Assembly: GCA_027325115.1 (NCBI GenBank)
Contig: DAHWFG010000274.1
Span: 1 to 5,526 of the forward strand
DNA length: 5,526 nt
Source of the DNA: JAKBCQ01 sp021807585
GTDB taxonomy: Bacteria; Planctomycetota; Planctomycetia; Isosphaerales; Isosphaeraceae
Reading direction: 5' to 3'
Part shown: piece after piece, positions 1 through 5,414 of the stretch
How positions within the stretch are numbered: the first letter of the stretch is position 1
How the letters are laid out: each line of letters begins with the position of its first letter
Translations under genes and position numbers: made by a program
The notes under the pieces: model-generated
Seen by the model: the letters and a program-made list of their open reading frames with translations, nothing else
What the model was told of the DNA's origin: nothing
The model's database searches: none

Positions 1-212
1 CGGCGAATCCACCACGCACTCGCACGCCGGTTTACCCAACAACACAATTGCAAACGGCTCTAAACGCCTAATTGAACGGGTTTGGTCGATTCTCCGCCTC
101 ACAGATTCACGCTCGCCCGATCGTTCCTCCCAGTCGCTTCAATCGTCGCGATCAATCCCTCCCCTCGTTTTCCGCGTATTTCTCCGAGATCACGCGCTAC
201 ACTCAATCGCCG

Positions 213-235
213 TGAGCGATTTTAAAAATCGCTCA
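213..235. repeat. Perfect 23-bp palindrome, operator-like
   Basis: The arms TGAGCGATTTT (213-223) and AAAATCGCTCA (225-235) are exact reverse complements around one central A. There is no following T-run (ATCAAAG comes next), so it is a poor intrinsic terminator. The almost absent loop fits a dimeric regulator site, or a bidirectional structure at the end of an unseen gene. It lies about 230 bp upstream of the receiver gene start. The palindrome is directly visible; any role is inference. Confidence 0.6.
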
Positions 236-324
236 TCAAAGCGCGGTTGATCCCTTGCAAAAGACCATTCTAGGCTTAATTATACAGAAAGAGATTTTTT
301 ATCGAGCGTGATCGGTTTCAACGA

Positions 325-412
325 AGCTCGCGATGTGGCGACCTTAAGCTCGTGATGCGGCGAGCTTAAACTCGTGATGTGGCGGCCTTAAGCTCGCAAC
401 GTCGCGAGCGGG
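325..412. repeat. 22-bp tandem repeat, three units plus a decayed fourth
   Basis: Units lie head to tail at 325-346, 347-368 and 369-390, each exactly 22 bp, sharing AGCTCG (AACTCG in unit 3) at the left, GATG and GGCG in the middle and CTTA at the right. Pairwise they differ at only a few positions. A fourth copy at 391-412 keeps AGCTCGC but then diverges. Two inverted repeats are embedded: TTAAGCTCG (344-352) with CGAGCTTAA (361-369), 8-bp spacer; and GCTCGC (392-397) with GCGAGC (404-409). The period equals about two DNA helical turns, so equivalent sites would sit on one face of the helix. The array ends 53 bp before the response-regulator start codon. Iterated binding sites, or structured leader RNA if transcribed, are both possible. 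Confidence 0.8.
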
Positions 413-465
413 CGATCCTCCTCGACAATCGGTTAGGGGAATCCATCGCGTCGAGTAATTAACGG

Positions 466-897
466 ATGTGCATAACAGACCGCGTTCCAATCATTACCCG
501 CCGTTCCAAGGGGCCGAGGGTTCTCGTCGTCGAGGACAACGAGGCGCTCCGCCGCGTCGTCGTCGGGTTTCTACGCCATTGGGAATGCGAGACGGTCGAG
601 GCGGCCGACGGCGAGGCCGCCATCCATTTGATCGAAACACGCGGCGGCTCGATCGACGTCGTCCTGCTCGACATCATGCTCCCTAAAATCGACGGAATCG
701 AAGTCGCCGCGACAACCAGGCGGATCCGCCCCGAACTCGAAATCGTCGTCTGTTCGGGCTCGCTCGACGCGGCGATCATCGCCGCACTCGAATCCTTTAA
801 TATCAGTATCTTTATATCCAAACCGTTCCTGCCCGAACGCCTTCGCGACGCGATCCTACAAGCGTGCCAATCGCGAGTCGGCGTTGATCCATCGTGA
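466..897 (+). CDS. Stand-alone response regulator receiver (CheY-like)
   Basis: A 143-residue protein made of one receiver domain (about residues 17-135) with no output domain. The expected phosphotransfer residues are present: acidic pocket E23-D24 after strand 1 (RVLVVEDN), phospho-acceptor D69 in VVLLDIMLP, the switch residue S97 (CSG) and the conserved K119-P120 (SKPF). It should receive phosphate from a histidine kinase and act through protein contact, as CheY or DivK-type regulators do; no partner kinase is in the window. The ATG at 466 is the only plausible start before strand 1. No good Shine-Dalgarno sequence precedes it, so the start is moderately sure. The short tail after the domain (QSRVGVDPS) carries nothing recognisable. 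A 22-bp tandem repeat array lies just upstream. Family assignment is firm; the pathway is unknown. Confidence 0.93.
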   Translation: MCITDRVPIITRRSKGPRVLVVEDNEALRRVVVGFLRHWECETVEAADGEAAIHLIETRGGSIDVVLLDIMLPKIDGIEVAATTRRIRPELEIVVCSGSLDAAIIAALESFNISIFISKPFLPERLRDAILQACQSRVGVDPS

Positions 898-1074
898 TCC
901 GTCGAGGACCGGACGACGTACGGAAACCGGAATCGCGCTCGATCGCGCCGAATCGTTCGTTCGCTCGGCCGCCTCCGCTTTCACATTCGAGGCGAAAATC
1001 CGCGATCCCAAACGCGTGTTTGGTCGCAGTCGCCCGAGCGATCGGCTTATCGAATAACTTGCGCGCGAATCGGC

Positions 1075-1104
1075 GGCGATTGTCTCATGCATTGTCGAAT
1101 CGCC
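1075..1104. promoter_or_regulatory. Operator-like dyad over the -35 region
   Basis: GGCGATT (1075-1081) and AATCGCC (1098-1104) are exact reverse complements with a 16-bp spacer. The palindrome ATGCAT (1087-1092) sits exactly on the same axis. The dyad ends five bases before the TATAAT box, so a bound protein would cover the -35 position. The geometry suggests a regulator site for the DUF1570 gene. The sequence symmetry is seen; the function is inferred and 7-bp arms could arise by chance. Confidence 0.35.
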
Positions 1105-1115
1105 CGGCCTATAAT
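1087..1115 (+). promoter_or_regulatory. Candidate sigma-70-type promoter for DUF1570 gene
   Basis: A perfect TATAAT occurs at 1110-1115 in a GC-rich setting. The -35 position at 17-bp spacing (1087-1092) reads ATGCAT, a poor match to TTGACA, so activity may depend on an activator or another sigma factor. Transcription would start near 1122 and give a leader of about 80 nt before the ATG at 1202. Confidence 0.45.
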
Positions 1116-1186
1116 TCGAGGGAACGATACGAGCTTTGGGATGAACCGACGTCGGCGCTCCGCGTCGACCCGTAGCGAGCACTCGT

Positions 1187-1193
1187 GGAGAGG
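1187..1193 (+). promoter_or_regulatory. Ribosome binding site for the DUF1570 gene
   Basis: The purine run GGAGAGG lies 8 nt before the ATG at 1202. It supports 1202 rather than the later in-frame ATGs at 1349, 1382 or 1385, none of which has a comparable site. Confidence 0.6.
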
Positions 1194-1201
1194 CGGCTTG
1201 A

Positions 1202-3481
1202 ATGGCGACCTCGAAGTTATCAAACGAGTCCCAAGGCGCTCGCGAACCGACCGCCGCTCCGATCGATACGAATCGGTCACGTTCGGAAACGCACCGCCGA
1301 ACCTCAATTCGCTCATCCATCGTAACCAACGGGGATTCCGATATCGTAATGAATGGAGATTCCGATGCGGGTCGACCGAGTATGATGAGCGTGAAGGAAG
1401 AACGATCGTCAATCGATTCCGGCGTCGAGCCCAGGGAGATCGGACGAGTGTTGAAACGTCGAATCATCCCTCCGGCCGTTTCGGCTTTACTCATCATCCC
1501 ATCGGTAGCGGCTTTGCTTTTTCATGTCATCAACGAGCGCAAGCCCGCCGGCGACGCGCCCGCTTCGATCGCCTCGACGAGCCCCTCGTTGAATCCGGCG
1601 GGCGGAATCGCCGCGAAACGAGCCTCGAATCCGATCGAGAATCCGGCGAATGTCGGAGATTCGACAAAAGCCGAAGGCGCCGCGTCCGATCGCGAGCCGA
1701 GTCGGCCGCGGGTCTTGGCGATCTCGGACGTTCCTCCCCCCCCTCCTCGACCCGCCGACGACCTCTCGGCCGATTCGTCGCACCGAACCGAAACCGTCGA
1801 TCGCGTTTCGATCAAGCGCGCCGACGAGGAATCGATCAATACGCCCCCGTCGCCGCCTCATCCCGCGATCGAAACGCGGGAGAAGGCGCGTCCGCAACCG
1901 ACGGAAACGCCCGCGTCGACGCGTGCTCAAGCGTCTCGTCGATCTCAGGCGAGCGTGAAACCCAAGGTTGTTCATGTTTTGCCGCGAACGAGCGCGACGA
2001 CCGGAGGAACGGTCGCTTTCGCCAACCCCGAGACGAGCGTCGCCGATTCGTCGGCTCGGCGCGGCGCCGCGGCGAGCTCGGTCGCCGCGGCGAGCTCGGT
2101 CGACGAGTTGTTGCCGTCTTCGCCTGCGCGATCGACGAAGGGAGCGGCGACGACGAGCGAATCGAAGGCGATTCAACATGTGACGAAACCCGCTCCCGCG
2201 TTCGCTTTGCCTTCGTTTTCTCCGTCGGCGCGGCGGGTTTTGGTGCAAGATCGGCGCGGTCGCGAGTTCGTCACCCGCGTGCTGGGAGAATGGGACGGCA
2301 AGACGACGTTGCTGCTGCCCGACGGGAGACTCGGCTGGCCCGAGCGTCGCCGCTTGCTTTACACCGATCTCCCGTTCATTCCCGATTCTCCCGCGAAAAT
2401 CCGCGACGACCTGATCGCGGGGGATTACAAGAATTTTCATCACTTAACGACAACACATTATGTAATTATTTACGATTGTTCACAAAAGTTCGCCGAGAAC
2501 AGCGCCCGGCTGCTCGAATCGCTTTACACGGGGCTCGGTCGCGCCCTCACCAAAAGCGGGATCGAGGCGCACGAGGCCGAGGTCCCTTTGGTCGCGATCA
2601 TCTACGACACCGAGAAGCGGTTCCGCGCGCGAAGCGACGTCGCGCCGCAGGTTCAAGCGTATTACGAAATACCGACCAATCATATCTATTTTTATGAACA
2701 TTCCGATACTGATCAATCGAGCCCCGAGGTCGCCGCGATGCGCAAGCCGCAGACGGTGGCGCACGAGGGAACGCATCAGATTCTGCAGAACATCGGCGTT
2801 CAGCCGCGGATGGCGCCGTGGCCGCTCTGGATCGTCGAGGGATTGGCCGAGTATTGCGCGCCGACGACGACGAAAAAGGGATCGCTTTGGGCGGGAGTCG
2901 GCAAGGTGAATCCGCTCCATATGGCGACGATCCGCGACGTCGAGGATCAGCTCGCGCTTCAGGAGACGCGAGCGGGCGATTCGACTCCCGTCATCGGACG
3001 CGATCGCAAGATCTCGCTCGCCGAATATCTCGTCACCCGCACCGAGCTCTCGCCGACGGATTACGCCTTGGCTTGGGGATTTACGCATTTTTTGATCAAT
3101 CGACGTCAGTCCGAATTCATCCGCCATCTCAAGGCGCTCGGCGCGCTCCAACCGCTTCAAGAAAGAACGACGCGCGAGCAATTGATCGCGTTTCGCGAGG
3201 TCTTCGGGCTCGACCTGCATCGGCTCGATCGCGAGTCGATGAAATACCTGGCGGGTTTACAGTTCGAGGAATTGCCGTATTACGCGGTGCTGTTTGAACA
3301 GCCTTTACCACGCGGATTGGTGCGTCGCGGGTTCCTCGTCAGCCAGTCGTCGCAGATGATCCGCCAGTGGATCGAGGGGATGACGCTCGCCGACGGAGGC
3401 CCGCCGTCATGGCGGATGATTCCCCACCCCACCAAAACCCGCGCCACCCTCACGGCGCGACGCTGGATCAACAATCAATAA
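1202..3481 (+). CDS. Membrane-anchored DUF1570 protein, putative gluzincin-type metalloprotease
   Basis: A 759-residue protein. Residues 1-87 are polar and Ser/Arg-rich and end in a basic KRR; residues 88-110 form one hydrophobic segment, so the likely topology is N-inside with the bulk outside the cytoplasmic membrane. Residues 111-340 are a Ser/Ala/Pro linker with PPPPP and a duplicated AAASSV. Residues 346-385 form a strand-rich module (VLVQDRRGREF to LPDGRLGWP). The DUF1570 region follows from about 405, with HEGTH at 521-525 and WIVEGLAEY at 543-551. H521, H525 and E546 would bind zinc and E522 would be catalytic, in an HExxH-x20-E layout like gluzincins; activity is not proven for the family as far as I know. 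The ATG at 1202 has a good ribosome binding site and an upstream TATAAT. Substrate is unknown. The family resemblance is strong and I recall similar proteins from Isosphaeraceae. Confidence 0.9.
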   Translation: MATSKLSNESQGAREPTAAPIDTNRSRSETHRRTSIRSSIVTNGDSDIVMNGDSDAGRPSMMSVKEERSSIDSGVEPREIGRVLKRRIIPPAVSALLIIPSVAALLFHVINERKPAGDAPASIASTSPSLNPAGGIAAKRASNPIENPANVGDSTKAEGAASDREPSRPRVLAISDVPPPPPRPADDLSADSSHRTETVDRVSIKRADEESINTPPSPPHPAIETREKARPQPTETPASTRAQASRRSQASVKPKVVHVLPRTSATTGGTVAFANPETSVADSSARRGAAASSVAAASSVDELLPSSPARSTKGAATTSESKAIQHVTKPAPAFALPSFSPSARRVLVQDRRGREFVTRVLGEWDGKTTLLLPDGRLGWPERRRLLYTDLPFIPDSPAKIRDDLIAGDYKNFHHLTTTHYVIIYDCSQKFAENSARLLESLYTGLGRALTKSGIEAHEAEVPLVAIIYDTEKRFRARSDVAPQVQAYYEIPTNHIYFYEHSDTDQSSPEVAAMRKPQTVAHEGTHQILQNIGVQPRMAPWPLWIVEGLAEYCAPTTTKKGSLWAGVGKVNPLHMATIRDVEDQLALQETRAGDSTPVIGRDRKISLAEYLVTRTELSPTDYALAWGFTHFLINRRQSEFIRHLKALGALQPLQERTTREQLIAFREVFGLDLHRLDRESMKYLAGLQFEELPYYAVLFEQPLPRGLVRRGFLVSQSSQMIRQWIEGMTLADGGPPSWRMIPHPTKTRATLTARRWINNQ
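1322..1369 (+). repeat. 24-bp in-frame tandem duplication
   Basis: Codons 41-48 (VTNGDSDI) and 49-56 (VMNGDSDA) are a diverged direct duplication, units 1322-1345 and 1346-1369, sharing GATTCCGAT. It lies in the cytoplasmic, probably disordered N-terminal tail of the DUF1570 protein and keeps the reading frame. Confidence 0.6.
2066..2101 (+). repeat. Perfect 18-bp in-frame tandem duplication
   Basis: Units 2066-2083 and 2084-2101 are identical and encode AAASSV twice (residues 289-294 and 295-300) in the extracytoplasmic linker. Perfect identity suggests a recent slippage event or selection on nucleotide sequence; copy number may vary between strains without shifting the frame. Confidence 0.8.
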
Positions 3482-3541
3482 ACTAGAAACGACTAGCTAT
3501 TAATATTATTCCTGTTATTATTATTACGCATAATAAATAAC
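3482..3541. other. AT-rich convergent intergenic spacer
   Basis: Sixty bases, almost entirely A and T, lie between the stop codons of two converging genes, in sharp contrast to the GC-rich surroundings. A small AT hairpin is possible: TTATTA (3521-3526), loop CGCA, TAATAA (3531-3536). It probably serves as a transcription end zone for one or both genes, together with the stem-loop at 3538-3558. Confidence 0.5.
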
Positions 3542-3558
3542 TCAAGTGTTTTGAGTTA
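3538..3558 (-). terminator. Stem-loop overlapping the minus-strand stop codon
   Basis: TAACTCAA (3538-3545) pairs exactly with TTGAGTTA (3551-3558) around a 5-nt loop. On the minus strand the 3' arm contains the TGA stop of the pseudo-receiver gene and is followed by TTTATTAT, so it can act as a weak rho-independent terminator there. Read on the plus strand it is followed by AAATTGTTCTTATT, so it may work in both directions. The stem is short and AT-rich, hence moderate confidence. Confidence 0.4.
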
Positions 3559-4078
3559 AATTGTTCTTATTCCATTGATCGAGAAACGCGTCGATCGCGG
3601 CGGGGTTTTTGATCGCGTCGATGAGGGCGAGGAGCGCCGATCGCGCGTCGTACGGGGGGGAGGGATCGGCGCCGAACCCCGATCGATCGATCCGTCGACG
3701 AGCGAGTTCGACGCGACGTCCGAACCGCTCGGCGACGACGGGCGGGGGCGTTTCGGCGGGAACGATTTCGGTCGCCCCGAATTCGCGCGGCCACAACGTC
3801 GATTCGTCGGGTTCGAGACTTCGAATCGCGACGACGATCGCGTCGGACGCGGCGGATCGGATCCGAACGAGTTCCTCGGCGAACTCGACGGGGGTGCGGT
3901 CTCGAGCGAAAACAATCAACGGAACGGCGACTCCGAGAATCGCCTTTTCCACGTCGGCGATCGTCCGCGCCTCGTTCCAAACGATTCCGTGCGTTTTCAA
4001 GCGCGCTTTCAAATGCCGATACCAAAAGCTTTTTTGCTCGTACACGACCGCGAGCACCCGCGGCGAATCGGCGCGCAT
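3542..4078 (-). CDS. Putative pseudo-receiver domain protein
   Basis: A 178-residue protein with the alternating strand/helix rhythm of a receiver: strand 1 RVLAVVYE (7-14), strand 3 PLIVFA (53-58), strand 4 AIVVAIRS (80-87), strand 5 EIVPAE (104-109). The phosphorylation residues are missing: only E14 remains where an acidic pair is expected, R59 occupies the place of the phospho-acceptor Asp relative to P63, and the Lys of the usual KP motif is absent (PAETPP). After the domain comes a basic stretch (ARRRIDR) and a short helical tail ending LDQWNKNN. The ATG at 4078 is preceded by GAAAGG (plus positions 4091-4096) at 12 nt. It is transcribed divergently from the Hsp40 gene and converges on the DUF1570 gene. 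Phosphorylation-independent signalling is inference; a plain hypothetical protein is the alternative. Confidence 0.68.
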   Translation of the reverse strand: MRADSPRVLAVVYEQKSFWYRHLKARLKTHGIVWNEARTIADVEKAILGVAVPLIVFARDRTPVEFAEELVRIRSAASDAIVVAIRSLEPDESTLWPREFGATEIVPAETPPPVVAERFGRRVELARRRIDRSGFGADPSPPYDARSALLALIDAIKNPAAIDAFLDQWNKNNLTQNT

Positions 4079-4280
4079 CGTATATCAAAACCTTTCGATG
4101 AACGACCCGTTCCGTTAGGCGCCGATCGAGCCGCTCGCGAACCGTCATTTTCTCGTCGCTTATGGCGACGCGAGCGGGGGATCGAATATGATGACGGCGG
4201 CGCATCGAGTCTTATTTTAGGCGATGCGATCGGTCGAAGCGAGCCGCGATCGGCCCGCGCAATTGGGGAGTCGTGGCGGC
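4079..4280. other. Divergent intergenic region
   Basis: About 200 bp between the divergent pseudo-receiver and Hsp40 genes, so both promoters should lie here. TATGAT at 4187-4192 is a possible -10 box for the Hsp40 gene, without a good -35. CGTCGC (4154-4159) and GCGACG (4165-4170) form a 6-bp stem around TTATG. I looked for a CIRCE heat-shock element (TTAGCACTC with an inverted partner) and saw none. Confidence 0.4.
4265..4270 (+). promoter_or_regulatory. Ribosome binding site fixing the Hsp40 start
   Basis: GGGGAG lies 10 nt before the ATG at 4281. The upstream in-frame ATG at 4224 has no such site and would add 19 residues unlike any J-protein N terminus, so 4281 is preferred. Confidence 0.65.
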
Positions 4281-5252
4281 ATGCCCGAGCGTGATTATTA
4301 CGAAGTTTTGGGAACTCCGCGGCAAGCGACCGCGGCCGAGATCAAGAAGGCGTACCGATCGCTCGCGCGCAAGTTTCACCCCGACGTCAACCCGGGCGAT
4401 AAAACCGCCGAGGCGAAATTCAAGGAAATCCAGCAGGCTTACGACATCCTGAGCGACCCCGAGAAGCGTTCGCTGTACGATCAGGTCGGTCACGCGGCGT
4501 TCCAGGGTTACGGATCGGCGGGCCCTCGACCCCAACCGACCGAATGGGGCGATCACGCCGGAGAAGGATATGAATCGGTCAACATCAACCTTGATGATAT
4601 CCTTTCGGGAAACGCGCACGCCGGGGGATTCGGCGGAATCTTCGAGGAGCTGTTGGGCCGTTCGCGTGGAACTCGACCGACCGCGTCGGGGCGAAGTCGA
4701 ACGCAATCCGAACCCTCGGCGCACGCCAAACTGACGATTCCGTTCCTCACCGCGGCGGTCGGCGGCGAAACGTCGATCGAGATCGAACACGAAGGGGGAG
4801 CGCGAGAAACGCTCAACGTCCGGATTCCTCCCGGCATCGAAACCGGCGGCAAATTACGGATCAAAGGTCGCGTCGGCAAGGCTGCGGGAGGGAAACCGAG
4901 AGCGCCGATCACGATCGAGGTCGAGGTCGAACCGCATCCTTATTTTGTTCGAGAAGGTAGAAATTTGATCGTCGAAGCCCCGGTGACGATCGCCGAGGCG
5001 GTGCTTGGAGGCAAAATCGAGGTTCCGACGCTCGACGGGATGAAGCTCTTCACGGTCCCTCCGGGTTCATCGAGCGGCCGAAAACTGAGGCTTAAAGGCC
5101 AGGGGGTTCCCGCGTGGAAGGACAAACCCGCGGGGGACCTGCTCGTTTCGCTCAAAATCGTCGTCCCCAAATCGGTCGACGAGACGGGCCGAGAACTGAT
5201 CGAACGATTCTCAAAACTTTATTCTGAGAATCCAAGAAAAGACGTTTGGTAA
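4281..5252 (+). CDS. J-domain co-chaperone (type II Hsp40, CbpA/DnaJ-like)
   Basis: A 323-residue cytoplasmic co-chaperone that should stimulate DnaK ATPase and deliver clients. The J domain spans residues 5-67 (DYYEVLG start, HPD motif at 33-35, ending SLYDQ). A linker at 70-146 includes GGFGGIFEELLG and the DDIL segment, a short counterpart of the G/F region. C-terminal client-binding domains follow: CTD I at about 147-217 (LTIPFLTAAVGGE, RIPPGIETGGKLRIKG) and CTD II at about 218-310 (PHPYFVREGRNL, APVTIAEAVLGG, VPPGSSSGRKLRLKGQG). No CxxCxGxG zinc fingers occur and I see no Cys at all, so this is the CbpA/DnaJB class rather than canonical DnaJ. Length is normal for that class. Start 4281 is chosen by GGGGAG at 10 nt and by the fit to family N termini. 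DnaK and GrpE are not in the window. Confidence 0.95.
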   Translation: MPERDYYEVLGTPRQATAAEIKKAYRSLARKFHPDVNPGDKTAEAKFKEIQQAYDILSDPEKRSLYDQVGHAAFQGYGSAGPRPQPTEWGDHAGEGYESVNINLDDILSGNAHAGGFGGIFEELLGRSRGTRPTASGRSRTQSEPSAHAKLTIPFLTAAVGGETSIEIEHEGGARETLNVRIPPGIETGGKLRIKGRVGKAAGGKPRAPITIEVEVEPHPYFVREGRNLIVEAPVTIAEAVLGGKIEVPTLDGMKLFTVPPGSSSGRKLRLKGQGVPAWKDKPAGDLLVSLKIVVPKSVDETGRELIERFSKLYSENPRKDVW

Positions 5253-5263
5253 GGATACGTGGA

Positions 5264-5392
5264 TTGGATAAGAAGCCCGCCGTCGCACTCGATCGGGCGC
5301 GGCGGTTCCCGCGCGAGCCGCGGGGCGTGAAGGCGAACCGACGCGAGAGCGAACGGACGAGCGGCCGGACCGATGACAAAATCAGTAGCTGA
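5264..5392 (+). CDS. Possible small basic protein, 42 aa
   Basis: A TTG at 5264 follows AAGGA (5251-5255, overlapping the Hsp40 stop codon) by 8 nt, an ideal spacing. The frame runs 42 codons to TGA at 5390-5392, with mostly G or C in third positions like the real genes here. The product is basic (MDKKPAVALDRARRF start) and matches nothing I recognise; in particular it lacks the pattern of ribosomal protein L34, which often precedes rnpA. The rare start codon and small size make chance a serious alternative. Confidence 0.2.
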   Translation: MDKKPAVALDRARRFPREPRGVKANRRESERTSGRTDDKISS

Positions 5393-5398
5393 AAACAA

Positions 5399-5404
5399 TA
5401 TTAT
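5399..5404 (+). promoter_or_regulatory. Candidate -10 box before rnpA
   Basis: TATTAT lies in an AT-rich patch (about 5376-5404). A transcript starting near 5411 would leave almost no leader before the ATG at 5415. No -35 match is seen at the usual spacing (ACAAAA), so this is tentative. Confidence 0.2.
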
Positions 5405-5414
5405 GATTACGGAT

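Larger units (their letters stand above)
1..465. other. Non-coding or unassigned left region
   Basis: I find no convincing gene here. The + frame starting at base 2 is open from the edge to a TGA at 248-250, but it has no start in view and its translation is Ser/Arg-rich with no recognisable motif, so it could be the tail of an upstream gene or a chance opening. On the minus strand a GTG at 102-100 opens a frame that runs off the left edge (34 codons, containing the short hydrophobic stretch FAIVLLG); this is equally unproven. A weak promoter-like pair is TTGCAA at 255-260 with TATACA at 281-286, but the 20-nt spacing is too long for a good sigma-70 site. A T6 run lies at 295-300. The clear structures are the palindrome at 213-235 and the tandem repeat at 325-412, listed separately. 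Confidence 0.5.
898..1201. other. Intergenic promoter region between receiver and DUF1570 genes
   Basis: These 304 bp separate two same-strand genes. I see no strong GC stem followed by a T-run after the receiver stop codon, so no intrinsic terminator is evident. A frame open at 894-1175 gives an Arg/Ser-rich translation without family character and overlaps the receiver stop codon; I treat it as chance. The supported content is the promoter at 1087-1115, the dyad at 1075-1104 and the ribosome binding site at 1187-1193. Confidence 0.5.

Noticed and set aside
325..412. CRISPR array
   Set aside because: The 22-bp units are directly adjacent with no spacers, and no cas genes are in view.
894..1175. 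Plus-strand open frame (93 codons) after the receiver
   Set aside because: Ser/Arg-rich, no family resemblance, no ribosome binding site, and it spans the promoter elements of the next gene.
1487..2443. Minus-strand open frame (318 codons) opposite the DUF1570 stalk
   Set aside because: Arg/Gly-rich low-complexity translation, explained by the biased codon use of the stalk on the other strand.
1087..2697. Long + strand open frame (536 codons) overlapping the DUF1570 gene
   Set aside because: Its translation is extremely Arg-rich with no domain, and it shares the DNA of a gene with clear family motifs. It is a GC-rich shadow frame.
2480..3220. Minus-strand open frame (246 codons) opposite the DUF1570 domain
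   Set aside because: No recognisable motif; the opposite strand carries HEGTH and other conserved features.
4079..4280. CIRCE heat-shock operator for the Hsp40 gene
   Set aside because: Neither TTAGCACTC nor its inverted partner is present; only a short CGTCGC/GCGACG stem is seen.
4224..4280. Longer Hsp40 start at the upstream ATG
   Set aside because: It lacks a ribosome binding site and adds residues unlike J-protein N termini; GGGGAG at 4265-4270 points to 4281.
3575..4294. Plus-strand open frame (239 codons) opposite the pseudo-receiver gene
   Set aside because: Composition dominated by Arg, Asp and Gly from CGN/GAN codons, no hydrophobic core pattern; the minus-strand protein has a fold-like pattern, and this frame also runs into the Hsp40 start.
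5253..5414. rpmH (ribosomal protein L34)
   Set aside because: I read the three forward frames and found no L34-like pattern of a short basic protein with the usual opening and RRAKGR-type end.
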